Positions 54,636 to 64,000 of a DNA stretch of 64,000 nt are shown here, one piece after another. Below the pieces are notes generated by a model. That model was not told the origin of the DNA, did no database searches, and saw only the letters and a list, made by a program, of their open reading frames with translations. Origin of the DNA: Ophiura sarsii (taxonomy: Eukaryota > Echinodermata > Ophiuroidea > Amphilepidida > Ophiuridae); NCBI GenBank assembly GCA_035610835.1, contig CM069457.1:16400149-16464148 (forward strand), read 5' to 3'. Numbering within the stretch: position 1 is the first letter of the stretch; every line of letters begins with the position of its first letter. Made by a program: the position numbers and the translations under genes.

Positions 54636-55875
54636 CCTCCCCTCTGCAAGTGGCATCCAGGGCACGTATGTGTGCGAGTATCCTCCCTCACCATTGGGTC
54701 ATTACTCTGTACCTGCCACTTGTGTTTTTAACTGTCAAATTGTGGCTGAGCAGCAGTATCGTCCTTGCAATCCCCAAGGTGTGTGCTTCCTGAGGGTATC
54801 AACGTATCACATGTGATATAACACTAATGAAACTAGCAAACACGCCTCATTATCAGGTATATTAAAGCAAAATGTATAATGTTCCGACTTATCTCAACAC
54901 TGCCACCCCCTCTCCCCCTAAAGTGACACGGAGGGCATTACCCCCTACTACTGCCTTGACATAATTAACACTACCTCAAAGTGGCGTCAAGGGCACTTGC
55001 TGTGTTTGACTTAACCACCCTCCCAATGGATAGTTGCTGTTTTAAAAAAGGTGGCTGAGCATCTAGCTCTGATTCAGAGCCTCTCTTTAGCCCCCACCCC
55101 TCCTTCATCACCATCCCCCTCCGTCATCACCCCCCCCCCCCCCCCCCCTACACCAATACACCCCTACATATCATAGACCCTGCAAACATACAGCATGTAC
55201 AGACTATGTACAGCCGGCCTTATGTCAATCACATTGGGCACCTATACTGAAACTGGTTACATACAATGATCTACGTTAGAGCTCACAGCAGCCTTAGCGA
55301 TCTTCCCTGACCACATGGCAGTTTGCAATAGGTACAAAAAATTAAACATGGAACCACCACACAAGTTCAATCCGCTAAAAATCCGCCCTCAACTCTCGTG
55401 GCCATAGCTCACTTATAAACTGTGAGTAGAGCTATTGAGCATCAGTAATAGTATCATCCTTGTAATCCCCCAAGGTGTGTGGCACCTCAGGGTATCTCTA
55501 ATATAAATATGATATCAATGCTACTGAAACTAGCAAACTGTTATAACTCTTTAACTTATCCCCCCCCCCCCCCTTTAAATGGCAACGAGGGCATTGCCTC
55601 CGCCTACCATTCCCTAGACAGTCCCTGCATGGGTAGACCATAATGTCACATACATTACAGTAACCCCCCAAAGTGGCGTCAAGGGCACTTGATGTGTGTG
55701 ACTTAACCACCCTCCCATTAGATCACTGCTTTGTCACTTATGTTTAAAGAGATGGCCAAGCATCAGTTAGTTTCATCCTTGCAATCCCCTATAGGTGTGT
55801 GGCACCTCAGGGTATCGCTAATACAAAATGTGATATCGACTCTAATGAAACTAGCAAACATGCGATCAAGTAATA
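54636..55875. repeat. Degenerate tandem block with several poly-C runs
   Basis: A unit containing aagtggc(a/g)tc(c/a)agggcac, acttaaccaccctccca, atcctt-g(c/t)aatcccc, aggtgtgtggcacctcaggg-tatc and aatgaaactagcaaac recurs at about 54645, 54975, 55440 and 55675, with variable spacing. C runs lie at 55130-55148 and 55560-55573. No coding content. Confidence 0.7.
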
Positions 55876-55879
55876 AAGC

Positions 55880-56040
55880 ACACTGTCTACTGTGACATTG
55901 GGTAACATTGCACACGGCTACAGCCGGGCACAGCCACAAGCCACTGACCCTAAAAAAAGGGGGGGGGGGGGGCTCCAGCTTTGCACCAAAGTGTAACCTT
56001 GTGAATTAACTATGGTCTTACCAGCTGTAAAACGTTTCAT
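55880..56040. other. Short interval with poly-G run
   Basis: A 14-base G run lies at 55959-55972. Nothing else. Confidence 0.5.
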
Positions 56041-56044
56041 TGTC

Positions 56045-56290
56045 TGAACACTTTCAACTGCGCTATTAGTTTTACCATTCAAAACAGATTTTTCAGAAAT
56101 CTTTCAAAACTTTCAAAGTCTATCTTAAAAATTAAGGAACCAGCACTAGACATATTTGTACTTATTTCAATACATTTCTCATGGTGATTCCAGATATGGC
56201 GATGAAATTCAATAATTTTGATATTTTTGAAATATTTTGTGACATTTTAGTACTTTCGTCTGCAGATGCCTGCCGCATGGAAAGTGTTAA
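56045..56290. mobile_element. TTAA-flanked MITE, family A, copy 8
   Basis: Left TGAACACTTTCAACTGCGCT-attagttttacc and right tctgcagatgcctgccgcat-ggaaagtgttaa. The left target reads TGAA rather than TTAA. The full-length core is present. Confidence 0.82.
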
Positions 56291-56407
56291 CCCCCTTCTC
56301 TCACCCCACAATTGCTATATAAATCAAAGGCTAGAGAGGGTGCCCCATTTCCATGACTTCATTTCATCAAGAACTGAACAACCATGAATTCTATTGATGA
56401 AGCAACT

Positions 56408-56773
56408 TTAAAGGTGGCTGTTCCAATCACTTAAGATTTTTTGTGCCTATCAACATATTTTGATATCAAAAGAAACCCCCTTATTTTTCTCATTATTTCA
56501 GTAAAATGTTTGGCGCACCATATGTTCCATTTAGATATTATAGGGCAAAATGCAGTGAATTACTGCCTAGGGTGGTTAACCACCCGGCCAGTTTATGTAC
56601 TACTTGATGGATAAATTTCATGTCACCTTGTGCTTCTAAAATAAGAACCATATTGGAGTTATGCAACTCAACCTTTAGAATACAACTATTTTAAGGATGA
56701 CCCTTCATATGTACTGTACATGTAGAAAACATAGAGTAAAAAATTGGGCCAGGAATCGGAACACTAACCTTGA
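56408..56773. mobile_element. TTAA-flanked MITE, family T, copy 2
   Basis: TTAA then AGGTGGCTGTTCC on the left; ggaatcggaacactaacct then TGAC on the right. It matches 18125-18489 throughout. The right TTAA has been lost. Confidence 0.78.
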
Positions 56774-56779
56774 CTGTTC

Positions 56780-57830
56780 TTTCACTTTTGGTCAGGTTAC
56801 AGTCCACTTCTATCCCAAATCCCACATTTCAAAGACATAGTAATAGTATATACAGTGAATCCAGATGACTCAGATTTAGGGATGAGCATATTAAAGTAAT
56901 GTTTAACAACAACAAAACCATTTGAAATCCAATTAAGATTCCATCACTGTCAAGTGCGTGTATAGACAATGTCACCTATTAGAGCAAAGCAAAGCTTGTC
57001 TGCCGGTGGTATACATACATACACATTGCCTGCCAGTTCCAAAGGGTGGCCAATACAAACCATCTGAACCAAACCAGTCATCTGTATACATCACCCGGTG
57101 TTCTCTCTTCATATTCAGAGGGGTAACACAATGATTATTCCAGGATCCAAGTACCCACCTATTTTATGACGTTTCACGGACAATTTTGCTAATTTTTAAA
57201 TAAGCAAAGGGTGTTAAAACACCCTTTTTCTCCCAAAAGCGCAGACATTTTGTCTGAAAATAACCCCCCTTTTTCACAGTTTCAAGGACACTTGCTAAGA
57301 AGACCCCATTTTTGCACATTTGGTTCAAAATATCCTCCTTTTTCAAATTCCCAGGACAATTTGATATATGACACAACGCTCGTTCTAATTTTTTTTCTTT
57401 TTCATGAAAAAATGAGTATTTTCTTTTCAAGCCATGTGTTTGGACCAAGGGTGCTCAACACATAGCCTATAGCTACGTTCACAAGAGGGAGAGCAGCGTA
57501 AGGAAGAGTAGCGGTGGTTTGGAGTAGTGATTGCGTAATTGATAAAGTAGTGACCGTGTGGACGGTGGTTGGCGTAAAGTTGACCGTGAGGATGTCTTAC
57601 GCTCTCCACCGGGCGTAAGTTAGGCCTAGCATAAGTTTGACCTTTGTTTGTGACCTTGCTTTGCACTTTCTGGTTTCTGTTGTGCCTATACAATTGGTAG
57701 ATTTTTATAAATTTCTTTTTTTATTGAAAGATAAATAATGGGTCTTTTAGGCACTGCCATTGGTTGGGAATATGCATTTCTAAAACTGTTGTGAATTGCG
57801 AAAAAGTGCCCGTTTCTGACACGCCCTGTA
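56780..57830. other. No gene recognised
   Basis: Between 57180 and 57380 cac-ttttt and ccccctttttcacag-like words recur (aaaatg(g)gg type repeats), producing opposite frames of 84 and 94 codons. No domain recognised. Confidence 0.4.
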
Positions 57831-57835
57831 CATAG

Positions 57836-58095
57836 ACGTCGAGGGTTGAGCGCCAGAAGGCCGTAACTCAATTTTTGGGCATTTTCTTTTTTCTGGTACA
57901 AAAATAATCCATATAATCTAGATTTTCAGAACCATAAAGAGATAACTCATAATCACTCTTAATTTCACTAAAATTATAGTTATAAGTTGGGTGCTACAGC
58001 GTATTGTAATGAGTCCAACATATTTGAAAGTTGATTATCTCATAATATTTTATTTTAATTTTAGTTAAGGCCTTCTGGCGCTCAACCCTCGACGT
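57836..58095. mobile_element. Element with perfect 27-bp inverted ends
   Basis: ACGTCGAGGGTTGAGCGCCA-gaaggcc at 57836-57862 is exactly complementary to 58069-58095. The 206-bp interior is AT-rich and non-coding. No target duplication is certain. Confidence 0.9.
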
Positions 58096-58480
58096 ACACC
58101 TGTGGCTGCTTGTGGTTGGTGTGCCAAAATAAACCACATAGATTTTCAACTCAAATTAAAATTTATAGAGCTATTTTCAAATATTGCATCGCAGCTTTAT
58201 TGATTATTTTTTGCTACGATTTATAATACATATTGATACAATACAAGCAGGCAACCAGCACACATCATCACAAATTCATAGAGAGAATTATGAATCATCG
58301 ACTCAAGATAAAAACATGCTGATATGACAAGAATTATGTGAGGCATAAATGAGTCCCCTGCAACAATATGGCCAAAAAAGAGAAAAGAGTTTGGGTTAGT
58401 TTCCTAACTGCATACAAATGATCATTTCGCAGTTTTGGTTGTTTATGTGTGGGTACGATATTTGGTGGGGTTGTGGTGCA
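58096..58480. other. No gene recognised
   Basis: AT-rich, nothing noticed. Confidence 0.45.
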
Positions 58481-58482
58481 TG

Positions 58483-58805
58483 TGTAATTACCTGCGAACG
58501 AGGACACACACCCCTTTTTTTAATTCCAACTGTGGACACACCTGCAACCAAGGACGTCCGGGGTTTTCTCATATGTGCAAAATGTTGCAAACAACTTAAA
58601 AACGCTATCTAAACGAGGTCCTCGTATGTGATGATCCCCCTCCCCACCCCCATACTCCCCTTAGGTCTCGGTTAGATAGCACAGTCAATTGGCGGTTTGA
58701 CGCCTTTTACCACCATTTTGGTCCTCAGTGTGTCGTTGTGTGTGCAGGTTGGTGTGTCCTTGTTTGGATTTTACCAAGTCTGGTCCTCGTTTGCAGGTAA
58801 TTACA
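58483..58805. mobile_element. Short element with TGTAATTACCTGC ends
   Basis: TGTAATTACCTGCGAACGAG-gac and gtcctcgtttgcaggtaatt-aca, one mismatch in about 23. Subterminal ggacacacc and ggtgtgtcc also pair. The interior includes a C-rich patch near 58637-58665. Confidence 0.8.
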
Positions 58806-58954
58806 AGTAAGGGTGTGTGTGATTCTTACAAAAATGATTTAAGAAAAGGATGATATCACATATTAAAATATAAATTTTACAGCAAAATTGTTTTTAAATT
58901 TAATAAAATTAACATATTTAATTTTTGTACACAAAACAAGTTTCACACATTCCT

Positions 58955-59060
58955 ACACCTTACTGGTGGTACCCATTGATGAAAGGGTCACCAAGGGTAG
59001 TGTACACTTTACTAGTACCCATTGATGAATGGGGCACCAAGGGTACTGTACACTTGACAG
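58955..59060. repeat. Two-copy tandem repeat, ~57 bp
   Basis: gtacccattgatgaa-(a/t)ggg, caccaagggta and gtgtacactt occur twice in order. Confidence 0.85.
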
Positions 59061-59109
59061 CATTTATATACATTTGTAACCTATAATGTCCACAGGCAGC
59101 AGAAGCACT

Positions 59110-59160
59110 ACCTCACCCCCCCCCCCCCAAAAAAAAATAAATATATATATATATATAATT
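59110..59160. repeat. Poly-C, poly-A and (AT)n microsatellite
   Basis: A C run at about 59117-59128 is followed by an A run and then about eight AT units. Confidence 0.85.
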
Positions 59161-59230
59161 ATTATTGACAACCATTTCTGGTTAAACTAGACATTTGAAT
59201 AGAGTGCTCAATACCGTAAATGGTAGAGCT

Positions 59231-59415
59231 TATAAAAAATCAGAGGTATAGCCCTTCCGGAATATTATCGCTACTCTTGAGTTTCATGGACAATCCCATA
59301 CGGTCATTTTGTCCAATCTTCAGACGAACGGACAAAATGACCGTATGGGTGGGATTGTCCATGAAACTCAAGAGTAGCGATAATATTCCGGACGGGTATA
59401 CCTCTGAATTTTTAT
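59231..59415. repeat. Near-perfect hairpin, ~80-bp arms, 16-base loop
   Basis: The left arm has cagaggtatagcccttccgg, aatattatcgctactcttga, gtttcatggacaatccca and tacggtcattttgtcc; the right arm is the reverse complement with about five differences. The loop is aatcttcagacgaacg-like. Flanking AT-rich sequence continues the pairing. The 67-codon frame across it is an artefact. Confidence 0.93.
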
Positions 59416-59419
59416 ATAT

Positions 59420-59985
59420 ATAATATATTAATAATTAATAAGTGTTATTATCATTATTATTTTAATTGCGGATTAAGGCGAATTTCCTGTTTAAGAAATC
59501 GTCTTAACGTCACTTTTTATCGCCTTAACGTCGTTTAAACAATGGACAGAATAAACTGCTATGTTCTCTTTCTCCTTATGAACACACATAAGCATGTCAT
59601 AATAATAATAATTCACGACCCCCTCTACATCACCCACTAAAATTTGCCTGCCAAGCACCCCATAGAACATATCATATACATGTCCGGGCGCCCAGTCCCT
59701 TTATTCTGATGCTTTCACCACCGCAGTGGTAACAATATTTGGAAACTCATGAAACCAGACTGAGGTAGATGCCCCTGTAGTTGTGGCTGAATTCAACATG
59801 TCCATCACTTTCACTCATTGAACTTTTCGAAATAAAGGGGGGGGGGGGGAGTTCACACATACATACAGACATTTTGTTTCACACTATATACCAAAGATAT
59901 GTTACCCTAAACTTCTAGAATTGTACACAAACGTGCAAAACGTTAATATAGAATATATGCTGGCCCGAGGCCGAATACTGCACTT
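59420..59985. other. No gene recognised
   Basis: A G run of about 12 bases lies near 59838-59849. The word cgtcttaacgtc/cgccttaacgtcg repeats near 59500-59535. Nothing coding. Confidence 0.4.
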
Positions 59986-59988
59986 CAC

Positions 59989-60195
59989 TATAGTTCAGTT
60001 GCGAAACCTGTTTAGAGCAGCGAATTAATTCAGAAGAGCGTCGCGTGCAAAACGCTCGCATGGCGCAATGTCGCAGTGTCATTGTATGTGTGACGCTTGC
60101 ATATGCCAAAATCGCGCTTACACGCTTGGCTTACTTTTGCACGTGGATAGATAAAAAACGAATATTCCTCGCCAATTTGAAACTGATTAAACTAT
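59989..60195. mobile_element. MITE family P, copy 5
   Basis: Ends tatagttcagttgcgaaac and cctcgccaatttgaaactga-ttaaactata, in reverse orientation to copies 3 and 4 (aattaattcagaagagcg, tgcatatgcc). Length 207 bp. Confidence 0.75.
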
Positions 60196-60199
60196 AGCT

Positions 60200-60960
60200 C
60201 AACTTCAAGTCCACATTTTTTTCTCTCTCTCTTGCTCTCACAAATTATACCCAGAGAAATGTATTTCCACATATAGCAGAAAAATTATGAACAAATCTAC
60301 AGCACTTAATTCCCCTCAACTGTTTTTTCTTTTTTGGCTTAATTTATACTACACCTCAACTGATCACAATCCATGTAACTATCGATGGGGGAACAGAATA
60401 AATTCAGAGCTAGAGGCATTTTAGTTTTAGTTGTGATATTTAAAGCTGTAATTTCAACAGAGCGAACAGTTTGACATTTAAGAATTTTACTTCAACATCT
60501 TTTAGTTTTTTCTAAAGAGAGATCCTAATCGTTTTATCGAGACTACCAACCTGACAACATTGTGAAAAGGTTTGATTGAGTTTAACAATGTATCTCAGTC
60601 CAGATGTGTTATCATAAACATGGCTAGAAAAAAGAATAGTTTAGATACACTGTCTAGAACTCATCTTTAAATCTGAAAATCTAAAATCCGATTGGGGAAC
60701 AAAATTAAAACAGTGCTGCCGGGTACATACAAAATGTAGTCTATGTTGTAGACTGTGGTGCATCATGCTTCTCTATGCAAAGAGCAATTTGAATTTTGAG
60801 AACAGAAAAGGTAAAATACATTACAACCAGATTCTGAAAATCCAATAATTATCACTCTGGTCTGTAACAAATAAAGAAATAAATAAAGAAATAAAATCCC
60901 GGTAGTCTTTGATTGATACTCTATAATACACTTCAAATATTACAGAATCATGACATCAAA
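60200..60960. other. No gene recognised
   Basis: AT-rich, with aaataaagaaataaataaag near 60870. Nothing coding. Confidence 0.4.
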
Positions 60961-60965
60961 TCTAT

Positions 60966-61375
60966 TCATAAGTGCAACTCTACAAATCTGACGAAAGCTA
61001 CGACCATTGCGCAAATTCATGCATATATTCACAAAACTCCTCTCTACACAGCAATAATCACGATAACATTAACTTAACCTTTCCTGCCAGGTCTACAGAG
61101 GCCATATTAGAATGTAAAGATAACATCATCAGAGGGTCCATGAGAATTTGTCTACCTTTTTCATTGTTAGCACGGTTTGTACGCCGTATAAAGCGGTGTA
61201 ATTTTGGCGAGGGGCAGGAAAGACCTCATTCTCTGTCCCAGACAAGGGCATTTTCACGATCTTAAAATAGAATCCTTTTGCAAAAGCAAAATTGACAGCA
61301 TTGAGGCACTGTTTCCCCGATGAGTGGCTCGTATGTCGTCAGCAATACATAGAGCTACATTTTAAAGGGATATAC
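60966..61375. repeat. Segmental repeat, copy 1
   Basis: Shares in order ctacgaccatt, aatcacgataacattaactt, ccaggtctacag, aatgtaaagataacat, gaggcactgtttccccgatg, cgtatgtcgtcag and gagctacattttaaag with 62494-62905 and 63500-63905. A 97-codon plus frame here has a diverged counterpart in copy 2, but the peptide is not recognisable and the frame is broken in copy 3. Confidence 0.85.
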
Positions 61376-61413
61376 TTGTTTAGAGAGGCTTTTCTGGTAG
61401 TATTAGAGAGCAT

Positions 61414-61600
61414 GTGTGGTCCAGTCTAGTGGAACAGCACAGGACTCATAATCATGAAGTTGTGAGTTCCGCGTCGTGGCCAACTTGTTTGTGTCCTGGG
61501 CAAGAAACTTACATGTAGTCTCAATTGTCTCGTTCACCCAAGCGAGCTTGGGTAGCTGTTAATATATTACAATGGCTGATATGGTGATGCACCAAGCCAG
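61414..61600 (+). mobile_element. tRNA-derived SINE fragment
   Basis: gtggtccagtctagtggaac-agc (A box position) followed by ggactcataatc (CAT at the anticodon position) and gttgtgagttccgcgtcg (degenerate B box) gives a tRNA-like head. Next comes gtcctgggcaagaaacttac, a phrase seen just after the head in several tRNA-derived SINEs of aquatic animals. The right end is uncertain. Confidence 0.65.
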
Positions 61601-61734
61601 TCTCCACAAAGGTGAAGCAAAATTATTGTTTCCTAAGGCCAAAAAAATGTAACACTTTGTCTCATCGGCCCACACGCATTGCTTCTAAAATGGGATTTTT
61701 GTGCGTAGCGCTACGCGCGGCAGCCTTTCTTTCA

Positions 61735-61796
61735 TTTATTTTTTTTTTCTTTTTTTTTTCTTTTTTTTTCTTTTTAAAAAAAGAAGAAAAAAAGTA
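61735..61796. repeat. T-rich low-complexity run
   Basis: Blocks of 8-10 T separated by single C, then an A/G-rich stretch that can pair with it. Confidence 0.85.
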
Positions 61797-62215
61797 AGTT
61801 TTGGTGATACGCGGCAACCTTGTGACTGAGAACACACATTCAACTCACTTTTTGAAGTTACGAGATAAAGAGAACACAGGCATACAATGTGCATTGATCA
61901 TATCTGATTACTTTTATTAAAAAGACAAAAGCATAACTATTGACTATAATTTGATTTTTATAATAAAAAAAATTAAACAAATCGCATAGAACATAGCTTA
62001 TTTTGGTAACAAAAAAAATCAAAAAAATAATCGCATAGCACATAGCTTTTCAATAGCCAAAAGGCGCTGAGACAAAGTGTTTTATTTTTTTGGTCTAATA
62101 GTAAAGCAGCATAATAATAATTGGCTACAACGTATAGCGCTTCGGAGTAGGCAACTAGATAGATGGCGCGGCGCTTTATATATTTCCATTATTACTATTA
62201 TAATTATGATTTTAG
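61797..62215. other. No gene; short local repeats
   Basis: catag-cttattttggtaacaa and acatagctttt with aatcgcatag words repeat near 61985-62050. Nothing coding. Confidence 0.45.
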
Positions 62216-62219
62216 TATT

Positions 62220-62905
62220 TAAAATGGAGCTCCTAGCTTAAAAGGGATTCCCATAGTTTAGTTAGTCTGTGTTGTCTTGTAGAGTGTACCCTGGAATGGG
62301 TGCATTTATCAATGTTTATCTATCTATCTCAATCCAGCTATTCTTTATAAGGGACGTCAAGCACATAACTCGTACTAGCTTGAAATAAGCGCCCCATTTT
62401 CATATGGGGGATGCACAGACATGACTTGCCCATCTATTAGAAATACCCGCTATTCATTGATATCTGCAGTCATTCCAAACGCCAAAGAACCTTTTACGAA
62501 ATATGTCAAAAGCTATGACCATTATGAACATTCATGCATACATATATTCATATCCCCTCTCACCTATGCAATAATCACGATAACATTTAACTTCACCTTT
62601 CCCGCCAGGTCTACAGGGGTAAACACCGGAATGTAAAGATAACATACAAGGGTCCACGAGAGCATACCTGCCTCTTTCATCATTAACAAGGTTTGTATGC
62701 GTTAACAGTGGTGTAATTTCGACGAGGCCAGGCAGGAAAGTCCTCGTTCTCTAAATCAGTTACAGGAATTTTCACGTTCTTAAAATAGAAATGGTTTGCA
62801 AAACCAAAATTGACAGCAGTGAGGCACTGTTTCCCCGATGAGTGTCTCGTATGTCGTCAGACATACAATGGAGCTACATTTTAAAGGGAAATATTTTCTT
62901 GCTGT
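62220..62905. repeat. Segmental repeat, copy 2 with leader part
   Basis: The leader 62220-62460 (gagctcctagcttaaaaggg, gtgttgtcttgtag, tttatcaatgtttatctatc, gtactagcttgaaat, gcgccccattttcatatggg) also occurs at 62915-63160 and in part at 63369-63470. The body 62494-62905 matches copies 1 and 3. Confidence 0.88.
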
Positions 62906-62914
62906 ACATTTAAA

Positions 62915-63480
62915 GTGGAGCTCTAAGCTTAAAAGGGATTCCCATGTTAGTTAGTCTGTGTTGTCTTGTAGTGTGTACCCTTGAATAGATGTGCATTTAT
63001 CAATGTTTATCTATCTATCTCAATACAGCTATTCTTTGCAAGGGACAAGCACATAGCTTAGCTCGTACTAGCTTGAAATTAGCGCCCCATTTTCATATGG
63101 GGATGCACAGACATGACTTGCCCATCTATTAGAAATACCTGCTATTCATTGATATCCCTGGAATGGGTGCATTTATCAATGTTTATCTATCTATCTCAAT
63201 ACATTTATTCTCAAAACTCATTTCCCTTTGTGTGAATTGTAGTTTATGTATAATTGCTTTATGACATAGTTTATTATGCTCCGTTTCAGCGCATTGGGAT
63301 GTTTTTCAAATATTTGTGCGCTTTATAAGTACTGCTTATTACTATTATTATTATTTATTATTCTTTTAAAGGGACAAGCACAACATTTAGCTCGTTACTA
63401 GCTTGAAATTAGAGCACCATTTTCATAAGGGGATCAACAAAAACGACTTGCCCATTAATTAGTAATACCCACTATCAAAA
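62915..63480. repeat. Leader repeats, two further copies
   Basis: 62915-63160 repeats the leader nearly unchanged, 63160-63220 repeats its centre (ggaatgggtgcatttatcaa), and 63369-63475 repeats its end after a TTA-rich microsatellite (63340-63362). Confidence 0.82.
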
Positions 63481-63499
63481 TCCAGTTATTCCAAACGCC

Positions 63500-63905
63500 A
63501 AAGAACCTTATGAAACATGTCAAAAGCCACGACCATACACACATTCATGCATGTATTCACAAGTCCCTCTCAGCTATGCAAATCACGATAACATTAACTT
63601 AACCTTTCCCGCCAGGTCTACAGGGGGCACACCAGAATGTAAAGATAACATACAAGGGTCCACGAGAGCATACTTGCCTCTATCATCATTTAACATGGTT
63701 TGAACACCATATACAGTGGTGTAATTTTGACGAGGCCACGCAGGAAAGAACTCATTCTCTAAATCATATCAGGGAATTCACAATCTTAAAATAGAAAACT
63801 TTTGCAGAACCGAAATTGACAGCAGAGAGGCACTGTTTCCACGACGACGAGTGTCTCCCATGTTCATCAGTACAATATGAGCTACATTTTAAAGAGATGC
63901 ACTTG
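63500..63905. repeat. Segmental repeat, copy 3
   Basis: Body copy with the same word order as copy 2 (cacgaccata, ccaggtctacagggg, catacaagggtccacgagag, gaggcactgtttcc), diverged at several places and ending near agctacattttaaag. Confidence 0.85.
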
Positions 63906-64000
63906 TTTGATGCTTTGTGTTGGGGTGAGTGTACAATGTGTTACTCATTTAAAAAGGATGTGGCTTACAGTGGCATTGCCAGAGAGGGGAGGGGAAAGGG

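Noticed and set aside
59110..59160. Polyadenylation or promoter signal
   Set aside because: It is a plain microsatellite of C, A and AT runs with no nearby gene to serve.
60972..61265. Conserved coding segment shared by segmental repeat copies
   Set aside because: The peptide resemblance to the frame at 62421-62636 follows from DNA copy identity, frames shift between copies, and copy 3 is not open.

Overview
This window reads as non-coding DNA of a metazoan. It is AT-rich, it has no open reading frame above 161 codons, and it is packed with small non-autonomous DNA transposons (MITEs), fold-back elements, minisatellites, long poly-G/poly-C tracts and tRNA-derived pieces. I found no convincing protein-coding gene, rRNA gene, operon, CRISPR or prokaryotic gene structure. 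The mix of hAT-, mariner-, piggyBac-like (TTAA) and TA-flanked palindromic elements, with tRNA-derived short retroposons, suggests a marine invertebrate. An echinoderm or hemichordate type genome is a weak guess; nothing here fixes the taxon.

Layout. 0.9-2.2 kb: tandem ~525-bp array carrying a TTAA-flanked MITE (family A), one copy of which contains a 33-bp perfect hairpin bounded by an 8-bp duplication. 2.9-4.0 kb: segmental duplication, one copy split by a hAT element whose empty site is kept in the other copy. 4.7-5.3 kb: degenerate minisatellite. 5.6-6.0 kb: hAT element with perfect 8-bp duplication. 7.6-9.7 kb: five-level nest of transposons. 10-20 kb: more MITEs (families U, Y, A, D, H/I, C, T, V). 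21.1-21.9 kb: 30-copy palindromic minisatellite. 29.1-29.5 kb: internally deleted mariner with transposase remnants. 30.1-30.4 kb: 66-bp tandem repeat. 31.3-32.2 kb: adjacent and nested MITEs. 33.0-33.2 kb: 93-bp duplication open on the minus strand. 35.8-36.3 kb: perfect 107-bp inverted repeat. 38-48 kb: palindromic MITEs (N, P, O, U, Z) and two tRNA-like sequences. 49.3-52.6 kb: a 3.3-kb fold-back built from ~175-bp subrepeats studded with ATGGCGGCC-type motifs. 54.6-55.9 kb: degenerate tandem block. 57-60 kb: three further inverted-repeat elements. 61-64 kb: three copies of a ~400-bp segmental repeat plus a tRNA-derived SINE.

Family letters are my own labels. Because several families occur more than once, inserted and empty copies can be compared inside the window, which gives direct evidence for many insertion boundaries. 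Most open frames fall in repeats or low-complexity DNA (poly-Pro/poly-Gly from C/G tracts, repeat peptides from minisatellites) and are not annotated as genes.
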